64,000 bases of DNA, from NCBI GenBank assembly GCA_964518955.1, contig CAZFHS010000015.1:1-64000 (forward strand), in the 5' to 3' direction. This DNA comes from JBDGYW01 sp964518955 (GTDB taxonomy: Bacteria; Gemmatimonadota; Gemmatimonadetes; Gemmatimonadales; GWC2-71-9). Numbering within the stretch: position 1 is the stretch's first letter; the number at the start of each line of letters is the position of its first letter. Made by a program: the position numbers and the translations under genes. This document shows positions 53,010 to 61,921 of the stretch, piece by piece. The notes under the pieces are model-generated. The model was given only the letters and a program-made list of their open reading frames with translations. It ran no database searches and had not been told where the DNA came from.

Positions 53010-54295
53010 CGAGGCCTCCGTCGCGGCTCCAGGTAGATGCCGTCCGCCTGACCGATCACGTCAACTCGTTGCAGGGTTTCCTCCTCGAACACTGCGATGA
53101 TCTTCAACCCTCGCGAATAATTGAACCCTGGGGGCGCCTCCGGATCTTCCTCGTCGTAAATCTGGTAAAACGCTCGTGCGTTGCCGTTCGCTCGCAATTC
53201 GGTCAAGGTCCGAGAGCCGGAGCTCGTACTGTCGAACTTGGCAACCACGGAGTCACCCGCTATCCAATCTACTTCAGTGCTCGTAGAATCGGTTCGCGCT
53301 GTTGCCTTTGCGTTACCGAATCCGCGCATTTCGGTTAGAACCTGGTCCGGAAGGTCTACCGCGAGAGAATCTCCGGAGAGAGTATAAGTCTCCGACATGG
53401 CTCTGGGTGCAATAGAATCTCCCCACACCATGCCCGCTTGGATTTTGTCGTCAGCGATGGCGAATTCGATCGTGTCGCCCACGATCCTCCACTCCTCGCT
53501 CAGGCCCTCAGCCCGTTGTTGTGCTTGCACCCAGTTCAACTCGCTGTCGACCATTCGATACGCTATGCGATTGCCGCGCAGAGTGTAGCCTACGGAATCT
53601 TGTCCTATTGCCTCCGCGTGGCCTATCAAAACGCCTTCTTCAGAATCGAGGTCGAGTGTAGCGCTATCACCCGATGCGTTGAATCCCTCCTGTTCGATTT
53701 CCACGTTGCCGCCCGCCCAAGCAGAGCTACTGCCAAGCAGCCGAACGCGGTCTCCGATGATCACAGTCGGTGGTGACGAGTCGCTCTCCGACCGGTACTC
53801 CACACGAGGTCTTCGGTCCGCAAATAGTTCGGCATCGCCGGAGTCCGCCGTCGACGCCCTGGTGTAGTCGAGGTGGGGCCCGGTCAGTACGGAACCGTCT
53901 TCGAGGTTCACCAGGCGCACATTGTCGAAAGCTTCCAATCGATCGCCGCGTTGATAGTAGGATGCCCGATCGGATGTGAGCTCAGACAGGCTGTCGCTAA
54001 ACGCCACATTTCCCACGAAGTCTGCTCTGCCGAGGTACGAACGCCAAGCAACACTGTCGGCATAGGTGCGCCACACCACCACACCGGCGTTCTCAGTTCC
54101 GTGTAGACCGACACACGAAAACCAAGCTCCTCCAGACGCGTACTGCAGTACCCGGCCTGGCGAATACTCGCGGCGCCCTCCGAGAGCAGACCTGTCAAGG
54201 CGCCCCTGGCAGTTGGATTCTGTCTGCCCGCCTGCACTGTTCATTGCCAACACGGCGATGGCGCCTATCAAGACGAGGTGGCGGGCAAACGACAC
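53006..54295 (-). CDS. lptA: LptA/OstA-type LPS transport protein
   Basis: 429 residues with a signal peptide (VLIGAIAVLAMNSAGG). Repeated short beta segments of OstA type are seen (RASYYQRGDRLEAFDNVRLV, GDSATLDLDSEEGVLIGHAEA), matching the bridge protein that carries LPS across the periplasm. It is longer than E. coli LptA (185) and nearer to OstA-like proteins of other phyla. The GTG start is two bases after the upstream lptC-like stop. Confidence 0.75.
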   Translation of the reverse strand: MSFARHLVLIGAIAVLAMNSAGGQTESNCQGRLDRSALGGRREYSPGRVLQYASGGAWFSCVGLHGTENAGVVVWRTYADSVAWRSYLGRADFVGNVAFSDSLSELTSDRASYYQRGDRLEAFDNVRLVNLEDGSVLTGPHLDYTRASTADSGDAELFADRRPRVEYRSESDSSPPTVIIGDRVRLLGSSSAWAGGNVEIEQEGFNASGDSATLDLDSEEGVLIGHAEAIGQDSVGYTLRGNRIAYRMVDSELNWVQAQQRAEGLSEEWRIVGDTIEFAIADDKIQAGMVWGDSIAPRAMSETYTLSGDSLAVDLPDQVLTEMRGFGNAKATARTDSTSTEVDWIAGDSVVAKFDSTSSGSRTLTELRANGNARAFYQIYDEEDPEAPPGFNYSRGLKIIAVFEEETLQRVDVIGQADGIYLEPRRRPR

Positions 54296-54297
54296 GA

Positions 54298-54876
54298 TCA
54301 GTTTCCAGGCAACGCGTTCGGATCGCGCACGGTACCGGCGGTGGGCCGCACTGCTGTCACATTGCGAAAGTCGGGGTCTGCCGTGAAGCTCTCGCCCTCG
54401 AGATGCTCATTCGGCGCATCGAACACAAAGGCACAGGGGCCGGCGATCATGTCGGTGTCGTCAGTGTACTCGAGGGCACAAGTAGTGAGTCGCCTATTGT
54501 CGGGTGTGACTGCAACGACACTGTCTCGTGCTTCCATGTCACCGGTTCGCCAATTGTACGTTCCTCTGAGTGAAGTCAGTGTGGATCTCAAAGCACCTTG
54601 CGGCGAACGGAACTCCACTCTGAGGTTGTAGAGCTCCCATGCCTCTCTATCGGCATAGTGAAAGGCTGAGTCAGCCTCCAGTTGAGCCCGTTTTACGCCA
54701 TCAACGGTGTAGTGGTTGGTGAATCCGTACGCCACCAGATCGGCGGAGTCGGCCATTAACGATTCCGTGGTCGGCGATCCGTCATCCGAGCAGGCTGCCA
54801 GTAAGAAAGATGCCGATGTCGAGAGGGCCAGCACCGTTGGCAGGAGCGTTCGCCGACGTCGATTGTCATTGGTCAT
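54298..54876 (-). CDS. lptC: LptC-like lipoprotein
   Basis: 192 residues. A short positively charged start leads to a lipobox FLLAAC, so the product is a lipoprotein, unlike the membrane-anchored LptC of E. coli. The body (YGFTNHYTVDGVKRAQLEADSAFHY, then FRSPQGALRSTLTSLRGTYNWR) has the LptC-type repeating beta pattern and sits between kdsC and lptA. ATG 54876 overlaps the kdsC end; a longer reading from 54915 lies in kdsC. Confidence 0.75.
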   Translation of the reverse strand: MTNDNRRRRTLLPTVLALSTSASFLLAACSDDGSPTTESLMADSADLVAYGFTNHYTVDGVKRAQLEADSAFHYADREAWELYNLRVEFRSPQGALRSTLTSLRGTYNWRTGDMEARDSVVAVTPDNRRLTTCALEYTDDTDMIAGPCAFVFDAPNEHLEGESFTADPDFRNVTAVRPTAGTVRDPNALPGN

Positions 54877-55441
54877 CTGTTGAGTCCGGTGGTGAGTCTT
54901 CGCGACTGGCCACATATTGGTTGACCATATTGTCCCACTCGCCTCTCGCTTTCAGCAACGCCTCTGCAAACTCTCTGACGGCACCATCGCCGCCCGACCG
55001 AACTGTCATGAAGTTCGCCAGTTCTCTGACTTCAGCAACCGCATTCCCAACTCCAACGGGCAAGCCCACGATCTTCAGGACTGGTACGTCGGGAATGTCA
55101 TCTCCGACGAAAGCTACTTCATCCAGTTGTACACCCAACTTCTCTAATAATGCCTTCAAGGGCGGGATTTTCCGAGCGTCTGCGACCTGAATGACTTCTT
55201 CGATGCCTAATTCTCTCGCTCGCACTGACGTGGCCTCCGACACTCGACCGCTCACGACCGCCACCGTGATGCCGGTCGCCATGAGGAGCTTGATACCCAC
55301 CGAATCTTGAGTGCTGAACTTTTTCACTTCGATGCGCTCGGATCCGGCCACCCCCATATACACGCCGGCGTCGGTCATCACTCCATCTACATCGAACGCA
55401 ACCAGCCGTATACGTTTTGCCACGTTTGAGTCAATGGTCAT
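54866..55441 (-). CDS. kdsC: Kdo-8-phosphate phosphatase KdsC
   Basis: 191 residues (E. coli 188), HAD fold. VAFDVDGVMTDAGVYM is motif I with the nucleophile Asp; VAVVSGRVSEATSVRA and FVGDDIPDVPVLKIVGLPVGV are the later motifs. It removes phosphate to give Kdo. Start is the ATG overlapping the kdsA stop (ATGA); the longer reading from 55468 is rejected. Confidence 0.94.
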   Translation of the reverse strand: MTIDSNVAKRIRLVAFDVDGVMTDAGVYMGVAGSERIEVKKFSTQDSVGIKLLMATGITVAVVSGRVSEATSVRARELGIEEVIQVADARKIPPLKALLEKLGVQLDEVAFVGDDIPDVPVLKIVGLPVGVGNAVAEVRELANFMTVRSGGDGAVREFAEALLKARGEWDNMVNQYVASREDSPPDSTDDQ

Positions 55442-56244
55442 AATCTCTTCTCTCGCGCCCGATGCCATATGTCCAGCGCCTTTGCGATCAACTCGTCCAA
55501 ATCCTCGAGAGGCAACATAGTGGTTTGATCGGAGAGTGCCGAATCCGGTGAGGGATGAGTCTCGAGGTAGAAGCCGTCTGCGCCGGCGGCGGCGGCTCCC
55601 ATAATGAGGTCTGCGCAGTACTCGGGATTGCCGCCACTGCTCCCATCTGCTCCAAGCCCCGGGCGCTGGAGCGAATGTGTCGCGTCATAGAGGATCGGAG
55701 CACCAGTGGCCTCGCGAAGTCGTCTGAAGTTTCGCATGTCTACCACGAGATCCCCGTACCCGAAAAAGGACCCTCGTTCGGTGACCGCCACGTCGACGCC
55801 GCCCGCGCCTCGTACCTTTTCTACCGCTCCGAGCATTGCGTCAGGGGCCATCCACTGCCCCTTCTTGATATTGATCGCCCGCCCGGATGCGCCGGCCGCT
55901 TCGAGCAGGTCTGTCTGGCGGCACAAAAATGCCGGCACCTGGAGACAATCGACCACGGCTGCCGCTCGGTTCGCCTGCCAGCCCTCGTGCACGTCCGTGA
56001 GCAGGAGAATGTCCAGCTCTCGCTTGATGGCGTCCAACAATTCCAAGCCTCGGTCCAAACCAGGCCCACGGGGGGATGTCGGCGTGGATCGATTGGCCTT
56101 GTCGAAACTCGCCTTGAAGACGATCTGGACCTTACGCTTCTCCGCAATTTCGACCAGGTGTTCGGCGACCGTCAGGTTCGTCTTGTAGCCCTCGAGTACG
56201 CAGGGACCAGCGACTACGACGGGGGCCGGCGCCCAAACCGACAT
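55438..56244 (-). CDS. kdsA: Kdo-8-phosphate synthase KdsA
   Basis: 268 residues, TIM barrel. It condenses arabinose-5-phosphate with phosphoenolpyruvate. FKASFDKANRSTPTSPRGPG, the DVHEGWQANRAAAVVDCLQVPAFLCRQ stretch and YDATHSLQRPG are conserved. The N-terminal VVVAGPCVLEGY has Cys where the metal-independent E. coli enzyme has Asn, so this should be a metal-dependent (Aquifex-type) enzyme. It is close to pyrG. Confidence 0.95.
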   Translation of the reverse strand: MSVWAPAPVVVAGPCVLEGYKTNLTVAEHLVEIAEKRKVQIVFKASFDKANRSTPTSPRGPGLDRGLELLDAIKRELDILLLTDVHEGWQANRAAAVVDCLQVPAFLCRQTDLLEAAGASGRAINIKKGQWMAPDAMLGAVEKVRGAGGVDVAVTERGSFFGYGDLVVDMRNFRRLREATGAPILYDATHSLQRPGLGADGSSGGNPEYCADLIMGAAAAGADGFYLETHPSPDSALSDQTTMLPLEDLDELIAKALDIWHRAREKRL

Positions 56245-56248
56245 GTTC

Positions 56249-57862
56249 TCAACTCCCTGCCTTGCCGCGGTGGTCTTTTGCCGCGCCGATGAAGCTCGAG
56301 AATAGAGGGTGCGGCCGCATCGGCCTCGACTTCAGCTCGGGGTGGAACTGGCAGCAGACGTACCACGGGTGGTCGGGTACCTCGATCATCTCGACGAGCG
56401 ACTTGTCCGGCGAGAGCCCTACAAGGCGCATACCGTGCTCTTTCAGGGTGTCACGATAACTGTTGTTGACCTCATACCTGTGGCGATGTCGCTCGCTCAC
56501 CTGATTGAATCCATATATGGCAGATGCACGCGAGCCATTCGCCAGCTCACATGGGTATGCTCCCAGCCGCATGGTACCACCATAGTCGTCCACTTCCCGC
56601 TGCGATTCCATCAGTGAAATGACTGGATGCTCACAGTCTTTGGCAAATTCGCTAGAGTTCGAGTCGGCAAGGCCACATACGTTTCGTGAGAACTCGATGA
56701 TGGCAGTCTGAAGGCCAAGGCAAATACCAAAGAACGGCAGTGTGCTCTCTCGTGCATGCCGTACTGCCTCAACCATGCCCTCTACGCCGCGGATGCCAAA
56801 ACCGCCAGGCACGAGGAGCCCGTCGAAGTCTGCGAGCATCTCGGCGGATCGTTCCGGATCGGTGAAGTCGTCGCTCTGGAGCCATTCGATATCCACGCCG
56901 ACGTCGTTGGCGATCCCTCCATGGATGAGCGCTTCCCTAACCGACGTATAGGAATCGCCCATCGTCGTGTACTTGCCGACGATGGCTATCCGCACGTTCC
57001 CCGCGGGTTCCAATATCCTTTTCACCATGTCCCGCCAGCTGGAAAGGTCGGGCTCATCGCATCCCATCTTGAGTCGCTCACAAATGCCGCGATCGAGGCC
57101 CTGCTCGTGCATTTTCAGCGGAACTTCGTAAATACTCGGCACATCGCGGTTTTCGATCACGTTTCCAAAGTCCACGTTGCAGAACAGCGCAATCTTGCGG
57201 CGAATTTCTTCCGATAACCCGTATTCGGAACGGCAGATTAGGATATCCGGCTGAATCCCGATCTCCATCAGTTCTCTCACCGAATGCTGAGTGGGTTTGG
57301 TCTTCACTTCCCCGCTCGCCCCTATGTATGGAAGCAGCGTCAGGTGGATGAAGATGGCGTTATCTCGTCCAACCTCCTGTCGAAACTGTCTGCATGCCTC
57401 CAGGAAGGGCTGCGATTCAATGTCACCGACTGTGCCGCCAATCTCGGTGATAACCACATCATGTTCTGGAGCAAGGCGCTTGATGGAAGTCTTGATTTCG
57501 TCGGTGATGTGCGGGATTACCTGAACTGTGCTACCGAGGTACTCTCCGCGCCGTTCTTTTGTGATCACCGACAGGTAAATCCGTCCGGTAGTCACATTGT
57601 TTACCTGAGACAGCGAGCGGTCTATGAACCGTTCGTAGTGGCCCAGGTCGAGGTCTGTTTCGGCTCCGTCGTCTGTTACGTAGCACTCGCCGTGTTGAAA
57701 CGGCGACATGGTGCCTGGATCCACGTTTATGTATGGATCGAACTTCTGAATGGTGACGGAGAGCCCGCGGTCTGCCAGAAGTCGGCCCAGCGATGCGGCG
57801 GCGATGCCCTTGCCCAATCCGGAAACAACCCCGCCGGTGATGAAGATGAATTTCGTGCTCAT
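56249..57862 (-). CDS. pyrG: CTP synthase
   Basis: 537 residues (E. coli 545). The synthetase domain begins FIFITGGVVSGLGKGIAAASLG; the glutamine amidotransferase domain has the nucleophile Cys in FFGICLGLQTAIIEFSRN and the His/Glu pair in HPELKSR. CTP is the donor for KdsB, encoded just upstream with a four-base overlap. The ATG 57862 is used; a reading from 58042 has no homology in its added part. Confidence 0.95.
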   Translation of the reverse strand: MSTKFIFITGGVVSGLGKGIAAASLGRLLADRGLSVTIQKFDPYINVDPGTMSPFQHGECYVTDDGAETDLDLGHYERFIDRSLSQVNNVTTGRIYLSVITKERRGEYLGSTVQVIPHITDEIKTSIKRLAPEHDVVITEIGGTVGDIESQPFLEACRQFRQEVGRDNAIFIHLTLLPYIGASGEVKTKPTQHSVRELMEIGIQPDILICRSEYGLSEEIRRKIALFCNVDFGNVIENRDVPSIYEVPLKMHEQGLDRGICERLKMGCDEPDLSSWRDMVKRILEPAGNVRIAIVGKYTTMGDSYTSVREALIHGGIANDVGVDIEWLQSDDFTDPERSAEMLADFDGLLVPGGFGIRGVEGMVEAVRHARESTLPFFGICLGLQTAIIEFSRNVCGLADSNSSEFAKDCEHPVISLMESQREVDDYGGTMRLGAYPCELANGSRASAIYGFNQVSERHRHRYEVNNSYRDTLKEHGMRLVGLSPDKSLVEMIEVPDHPWYVCCQFHPELKSRPMRPHPLFSSFIGAAKDHRGKAGS

Positions 57863-58590
57863 GCGTTTGTCCGAGTTAGTGCCATCAGTTGGTGCGCGCG
57901 ATCGATGTCTTGTCGAGTGTCGATGCCTGCTTCCGCGGGCTCGCCCAGTACTGCTACTCCGATGGAAATGCCATGTAAAAAGGGCCTCAGCTGCTCGAGG
58001 CCCTGGTCGAATTCTGCTTCTGTTGGTGGTAGAGATACCCACTCGAGTAGTGCTTCACGCGTATACGAATAGACGCCCAGGTGGAGGAACGTTCCGGCCT
58101 GGCCACTCTCCGAGGGCATCTCACGGGAGAATAAGGCGGCTTTCCTGCTGTTGTCGACAGCAACTTTGACCCTGTTGCGGTCTGTTTCTTGGTTTGGCTG
58201 GAGTGGGGCTGCTGAAGTTCCAAGCGCGAATCCTCTTTCGAGCTCGTCAAGTGCGCCCACAGCTGCATTCTTGGGGAGAAACAGCTGGTCGCCCTGGATG
58301 TTGAGAATTGGGTCGAATTGCGAAAACTCGGGCAGTCCGACCACCTCGGCCGCGCGTTCCGTTCCCGATTTGTGCTGCGAAGAGGTGCGAACGGTTTCGA
58401 TCTCGGTTGGTGCGACAGCACTCTCGACCCGCTCATCGTCTGTCGCTACGACAACCTTGGCATCCAGCTCGAATGACAGAACTCGGCGCACGACTGCTGC
58501 TATGAGAGGTTCACCGTTGATTTTGGAGAGAGGTTTTCCGGGAATTCGGGTCGAGCCGAACCGTGCCGGAATGACAATCAGGGGGTGCAC
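57859..58590 (-). CDS. kdsB: CMP-Kdo synthetase KdsB
   Basis: 243 residues. It activates Kdo with CTP. VIPARFGSTRIPGKPL at the N-terminus, TDDERV, NIQGDQLFL and GVYSYTREAL are conserved. Starts at GTG with no visible Shine-Dalgarno (TTAGCTTTCGCC precedes it). It is the promoter-proximal gene of the Kdo/Lpt/rpoN operon, which runs on to the sugar cluster with very short spacing throughout. Confidence 0.92.
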   Translation of the reverse strand: MHPLIVIPARFGSTRIPGKPLSKINGEPLIAAVVRRVLSFELDAKVVVATDDERVESAVAPTEIETVRTSSQHKSGTERAAEVVGLPEFSQFDPILNIQGDQLFLPKNAAVGALDELERGFALGTSAAPLQPNQETDRNRVKVAVDNSRKAALFSREMPSESGQAGTFLHLGVYSYTREALLEWVSLPPTEAEFDQGLEQLRPFLHGISIGVAVLGEPAEAGIDTRQDIDRAHQLMALTRTNA

Positions 58591-58598
58591 GGCGAAAG

Positions 58599-58624
58599 CT
58601 AATATGAGACGGACCGGCTGTCAA
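58599..58624 (-). promoter_or_regulatory. Putative promoter of the kdsB operon
   Basis: On the minus strand TTGACA (58624-58619) precedes TATTAG (58604-58599). Spacing is only 14 bases, shorter than the optimum 17, so the exact pairing is uncertain. Transcription from this -10 would begin within a few bases of the kdsB GTG. Confidence 0.35.
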
Positions 58625-58734
58625 AAGGTGTGCCAGTGGGCAGGATTAGGACTTGCCCGCGTCCGTAAAGTGTTGTGGGGGTTGGGGTTTACGTACGCGT
58701 AATGAAGTGGTGCTGGAGGTTGGGGGAAGGGTCC

Positions 58735-59202
58735 CTACCCTTTCTTCTTAGACGTTGGCCAGGCGAGCCAGCTGAGTGCCGTTAGGGCAAGCATTATGAT
58801 CAGGTACTTCACCGCAGCCTGAACGACGACACTGGAGAGTGGCCCTTGGGATTCCTCGCGCACGGATGCGCGCATCTGGAGTGCATCGAGGGTGAATCCT
58901 GCAATAACGAGAAGAAGGAGTATCACGAGCAAGCCTGACAGAATCGCGAACAGGCGCTGCATTTTCCGGTGTTTGAGAGTCCAAGCGCCGGCCATGATCA
59001 AGAAAAGTCCGAGAACGAGGGATGCGAGCGGGCCGGCGAAGAGTCCTACTGCCCCAAAACGCCACTGGATCGAGCCCGGCTGCCAGGGCCAGACGTTGGC
59101 GCCGAAGTCGAGCGAGTTAAAGGTCAATATCATGAAGCCGAGTACATACGCAGCTCTGCCAAGGGCTCTGGTGGATCCGGACGGTAAAGTTGGGCTAGTC
59201 AC
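58735..59202 (-). CDS. Small polytopic membrane protein, unknown function
   Basis: 155 residues, about four membrane segments (YVLGFMILTFNSLDF, VGLFAGPLASLVLGLFLIMAG, LFAILSGLLVILLLLVIAGFTL, and LIIMLALTALSWLAW) and a basic tail. It begins at GTG. No family is recognised. It lies between the PEP-CTERM gene and kdsB on the same strand. Confidence 0.6.
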   Translation of the reverse strand: MTSPTLPSGSTRALGRAAYVLGFMILTFNSLDFGANVWPWQPGSIQWRFGAVGLFAGPLASLVLGLFLIMAGAWTLKHRKMQRLFAILSGLLVILLLLVIAGFTLDALQMRASVREESQGPLSSVVVQAAVKYLIIMLALTALSWLAWPTSKKKG

Positions 59203-59228
59203 AGTGGCTCACTCCTCGAGTCCACAAA

Positions 59229-59266
59229 AGAATAACCCTCCCGCGCCATTTGCGGAGGAGGGTTAT
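59229..59266 (-). terminator. Terminator of the PEP-CTERM gene
   Basis: On the minus strand ATAACCCTCCTCCGC pairs with GCGGGAGGGTTAT (one bulge), followed by TCTTTT. It is about 28 bases after the PEP-CTERM stop codon. Confidence 0.85.
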
Positions 59267-59294
59267 CGAAATCCGTTGCTCTCGGGTGCTGCAA

Positions 59295-60104
59295 TCAGCA
59301 GTCCTCGATACTCTGCTTCCTTCTGCGGCGGGCTACGCCGGCGATTCCGATCAGGCCGGTGGCTAAAAGGCCGATGGTCGCTGGTTCGGGGACGACGGTT
59401 TGGGAAGGACCGAAGGCGAACTCTGTGGTCATTCCCCAACCATCAGAAGAAGTCCCTGGTGGCCACCCTTGCGGTTGTCCAGTAGGTGCCACACCTACTT
59501 GAAATGCCCTGCTATACGTTCCGAAAGTGAAGGGATTGGAGTCGAAATAAAGTGTTTCGTTGTAATCCAGGTTATTAGGGAAGTTTGGCAACTCCGTGCC
59601 ACCGTTGGCGGTGATCATTATGTCCAGCAGGAGATTTGCCCCGGCCGACGCATCATAATCAAACGCAGTCGTTCCGGGAATCAAAAGAGCTTCACCGTGT
59701 CGTAGGGTTTCTCCAGCAAGATTAACCTGGCTGAAGAACTCCGTTGCGCTCGAAGGTGTATAAAAGTCACCATTGAATCCGGAGACGGGTGCTGTGGTAG
59801 TAGATAACCTGAAGGTGTAGGTCGCAGGCTGAATCGGACGATCCACGTCAGTCACTACAGGTCCGTCTGCGGTGTCCCACCCGTTGTAGAAAAAACGGAG
59901 TTGGTTGATCGACGCTGGATTCGGAAAAAGCGGGGCAAGTACTGCTGCAGAATACACCTGCTGGTACCGCGTAATTAGATGGCATCCAAACGGGATGCAG
60001 TTCCCGGCCGGAAAGCTTACTGCTCCAACAACGACTTGGGGGTTCGCATCAGTCGCACCAAGTGTGATGCACGCTGCCAACCCGACCAGCAATCTCTTCT
60101 TCAT
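59295..60104 (-). CDS. PEP-CTERM sorting domain protein
   Basis: 269 residues with a signal peptide (LLVGLAACITLGATDANPQ) and a C-terminal PEP-CTERM tail: VVPEPATIGLLATGLIGIAGV followed by RRRRKQ. Such proteins are exported, then cut and sorted by exosortase/EpsH-type systems. The body is beta-rich with a central YNGWDTADGPVVTDVDRP segment; function unknown. Strong GGGGAGAAGG upstream of the ATG supports this start. It is flanked by its own terminator, so it is probably a single-gene unit. No exosortase gene is in the window. Confidence 0.82.
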   Translation of the reverse strand: MKKRLLVGLAACITLGATDANPQVVVGAVSFPAGNCIPFGCHLITRYQQVYSAAVLAPLFPNPASINQLRFFYNGWDTADGPVVTDVDRPIQPATYTFRLSTTTAPVSGFNGDFYTPSSATEFFSQVNLAGETLRHGEALLIPGTTAFDYDASAGANLLLDIMITANGGTELPNFPNNLDYNETLYFDSNPFTFGTYSRAFQVGVAPTGQPQGWPPGTSSDGWGMTTEFAFGPSQTVVPEPATIGLLATGLIGIAGVARRRRKQSIEDC

Positions 60105-60202
60105 TACACCTTCTCCCCACTCTGACCGCTCTTGACCAGCGGCCGGATCTCGATCGGATACGGAGGATATCGTTTGCCTCGAATGCAAGAATCAAGCCCT
60201 TT

Positions 60203-60218
60203 AGTGACCTACCTCACA
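60203..60218. promoter_or_regulatory. CRP-like palindrome upstream of the PEP-CTERM gene
   Basis: AGTGA-6 bases-TCACA matches the CRP/FNR half-site consensus TGTGA-6-TCACA except at one position. A TTGATT (-35-like, minus strand 60195-60190) and a weak CGATAT (60172-60167) follow. The site lies about 100 bases upstream of the start. A chance match is possible. Confidence 0.4.
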
Positions 60219-60332
60219 GTTTTGTTACACTAACGTATGTTGTTGCCTAGCATCTACTTAGGTCCAGCGACTTCACACGAAAACGAGTCACAACAACGCT
60301 GGAAAAACCTGCCGCCGCTCATCTGCCACACC

Positions 60333-60359
60333 ACCTGTTGTTCGATGCGCACAACAGGT
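60333..60359 (-). terminator. Possible terminator of xerD
   Basis: ACCTGTTGT (60333-60341) and ACAACAGGT (60351-60359) are perfect 9-bp arms around a 9-base loop, two bases after the xerD stop on the minus strand. No T-run follows, so it may end transcription poorly or act as a 3' stabiliser. Confidence 0.5.
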
Positions 60360-60361
60360 AG

Positions 60362-61285
60362 CTACCCCCTCGGGTGATACATCTTGTGTACGCTTCTCAG
60401 GAAGTCACGATCAACATGAGTATAGATCTGTGTTGTGGACAAGTCGGCGTGGCCTAACATCTCCTGCACCGCGCGGAGATCTGCCCCGCCCTCCAGCATG
60501 TGTGTTGCGAAAGAATGTCTAAGGGTATGCGGGCTGACCTTTTTTTTGATCTCAGCCCGCTCCGCGCAGCGTTTGATGATGCCCCAAGCCCCTACCCTAG
60601 AGAGCGGTTGGCCTCGCGCATTGAGGAACAAACGGCCTTCTGTCTTGCCCTTGTCGAGCGTCGGGCGGACCTCGCGCGCGTACACCGCGGCCGCACCCAT
60701 CGCTCGGCGCCCAATCGGTACCAGGCGCTCCTTGGAGCCCTTGCCAAACACCCGCACTAGAGCGTCATCGAACCAGACGTCGTTCATGGCGAGCCCAATC
60801 AGTTCGGAAACGCGCACTCCGGTGGCGTAGGCTACCTCCAGAAGCGCTCTGTCGCGCCAGGCGAGCGGTTCGTCGGGGTTGGGTGCTCCGAGTAGGGCTT
60901 CGACTTCCTGAACCGTTAGGACCTCTGGGAGCGTCCTCCACGTCTTCGGAGTTTCGAGCTGGCCGCTAGGATCGTTGGATATGTGCCCTTCACCGATCAA
61001 AAACCGAAAGTACGTCCGAACGGCGGAAATCCCACGTCGGATGCTGGTTGCAGCCAGGCCGAGGTCTTTGAGTTCGTAGATATGGTCGCGCAGGATTTCG
61101 GGGGTTATTTCGCTCGGATTGTTGGCTTCTTGCGAAGCGGAATATGCAGCGAGCCGTCTGATGTCTCTGAGGTAGTTCTCGACGGTGTGAGGGCTGTTTC
61201 CGGCCTCGAGCCCGAGGTAATCCTCAAACGCCTCGATCCAAAAGTCGCGGTCGATCCGTTGAGCATCGTTGGCCCCGGGTTTCAC
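60362..61285 (-). CDS. xerD: Tyrosine recombinase XerD
   Basis: 307-residue site-specific recombinase that with XerC resolves chromosome dimers at dif. Catalytic residues are all present: R in ATGVRVSELIGL, K in GKGSKERLVP, H and R in HTLRHSFATHML, H in LGHADLSTTQIYTH and the nucleophile Tyr just after. The N-terminal SAM-like core-binding domain is complete. It overlaps dedA by four bases. The XerC partner is not in the window. Confidence 0.92.
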   Translation of the reverse strand: MKPGANDAQRIDRDFWIEAFEDYLGLEAGNSPHTVENYLRDIRRLAAYSASQEANNPSEITPEILRDHIYELKDLGLAATSIRRGISAVRTYFRFLIGEGHISNDPSGQLETPKTWRTLPEVLTVQEVEALLGAPNPDEPLAWRDRALLEVAYATGVRVSELIGLAMNDVWFDDALVRVFGKGSKERLVPIGRRAMGAAAVYAREVRPTLDKGKTEGRLFLNARGQPLSRVGAWGIIKRCAERAEIKKKVSPHTLRHSFATHMLEGGADLRAVQEMLGHADLSTTQIYTHVDRDFLRSVHKMYHPRG

Positions 61286-61920
61286 GATTCCGATTCCTGG
61301 CTCTTCTTAGTGTCCCTACGACGCCATCTGAGGACGAGAAATGTGGCTATCACTCCGGCGACGACCAGGAGAACGATCAGACCGATCCAGTTCATTCTTG
61401 CCACGAGCGCCGCCACGTCATCAAGTCGCGGGATCAGATTGGCGGCGACATAGGTCAAGGTGCCATACCAGATACCAGATGCTAGGACCATGGGAGCTAA
61501 CGCTCGCACACTTTTTAACCCAGCGACCCCGGCAAATGGCGGGATTACCGCCCTAGCACCGGGTATGAAGCGGCTCAGAAAAATGCCCCAGGTGCCGTGA
61601 CGGTCACACAGTCGCTCGATACGTGCCATCGCTTCCGGTTTGAGAAGCCGCTGGCCGATTCTCCCCGTAAATAACGGTCTCCCTACCGTTCGTGCCGCAA
61701 AGTATACGCCCGCTGCCGAGCCCACATTCGCCGCCCAGGTAACACCAAAAACAGCCCATGCAGAGATGACCCCGGTGTTCGAGAGGAATGCGCCGAGTGC
61801 TACGGCGGTATCTGCGGGTATTGGGGGGAAAACGTTCTCGGAGCTTGTCAGCACCCCGATGAGCGCGTACACGAGTGCTGGCGGAAACGTCGGTAGCTGT
61901 TGGAGCAGCTGCTCGAGCAG
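61282..61920 (-). CDS. DedA family membrane protein (second copy)
   Basis: 212-residue DedA protein. SSENVFPPIPADTAVALGAFLS and FLSRFIPGARAVIPPFAGVAGL are hallmarks. The frame is open upstream of the first standard start (GTG 61872) and the extra residues (LLEQLLQQLPTFPPALVYALIG) match the usual DedA N-terminus. A strong AGGAGG lies eight bases before CTG 61920, so CTG is the best start. It begins one base after the ispF stop. Confidence 0.87.
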   Translation of the reverse strand: MLEQLLQQLPTFPPALVYALIGVLTSSENVFPPIPADTAVALGAFLSNTGVISAWAVFGVTWAANVGSAAGVYFAARTVGRPLFTGRIGQRLLKPEAMARIERLCDRHGTWGIFLSRFIPGARAVIPPFAGVAGLKSVRALAPMVLASGIWYGTLTYVAANLIPRLDDVAALVARMNWIGLIVLLVVAGVIATFLVLRWRRRDTKKSQESES

Positions 61921-61921
61921 G

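Noticed and set aside
40755..61920. The two DedA genes as a recent duplication
   Set aside because: Their sequences differ widely outside family motifs and their contexts are unrelated, so they look like old paralogues.
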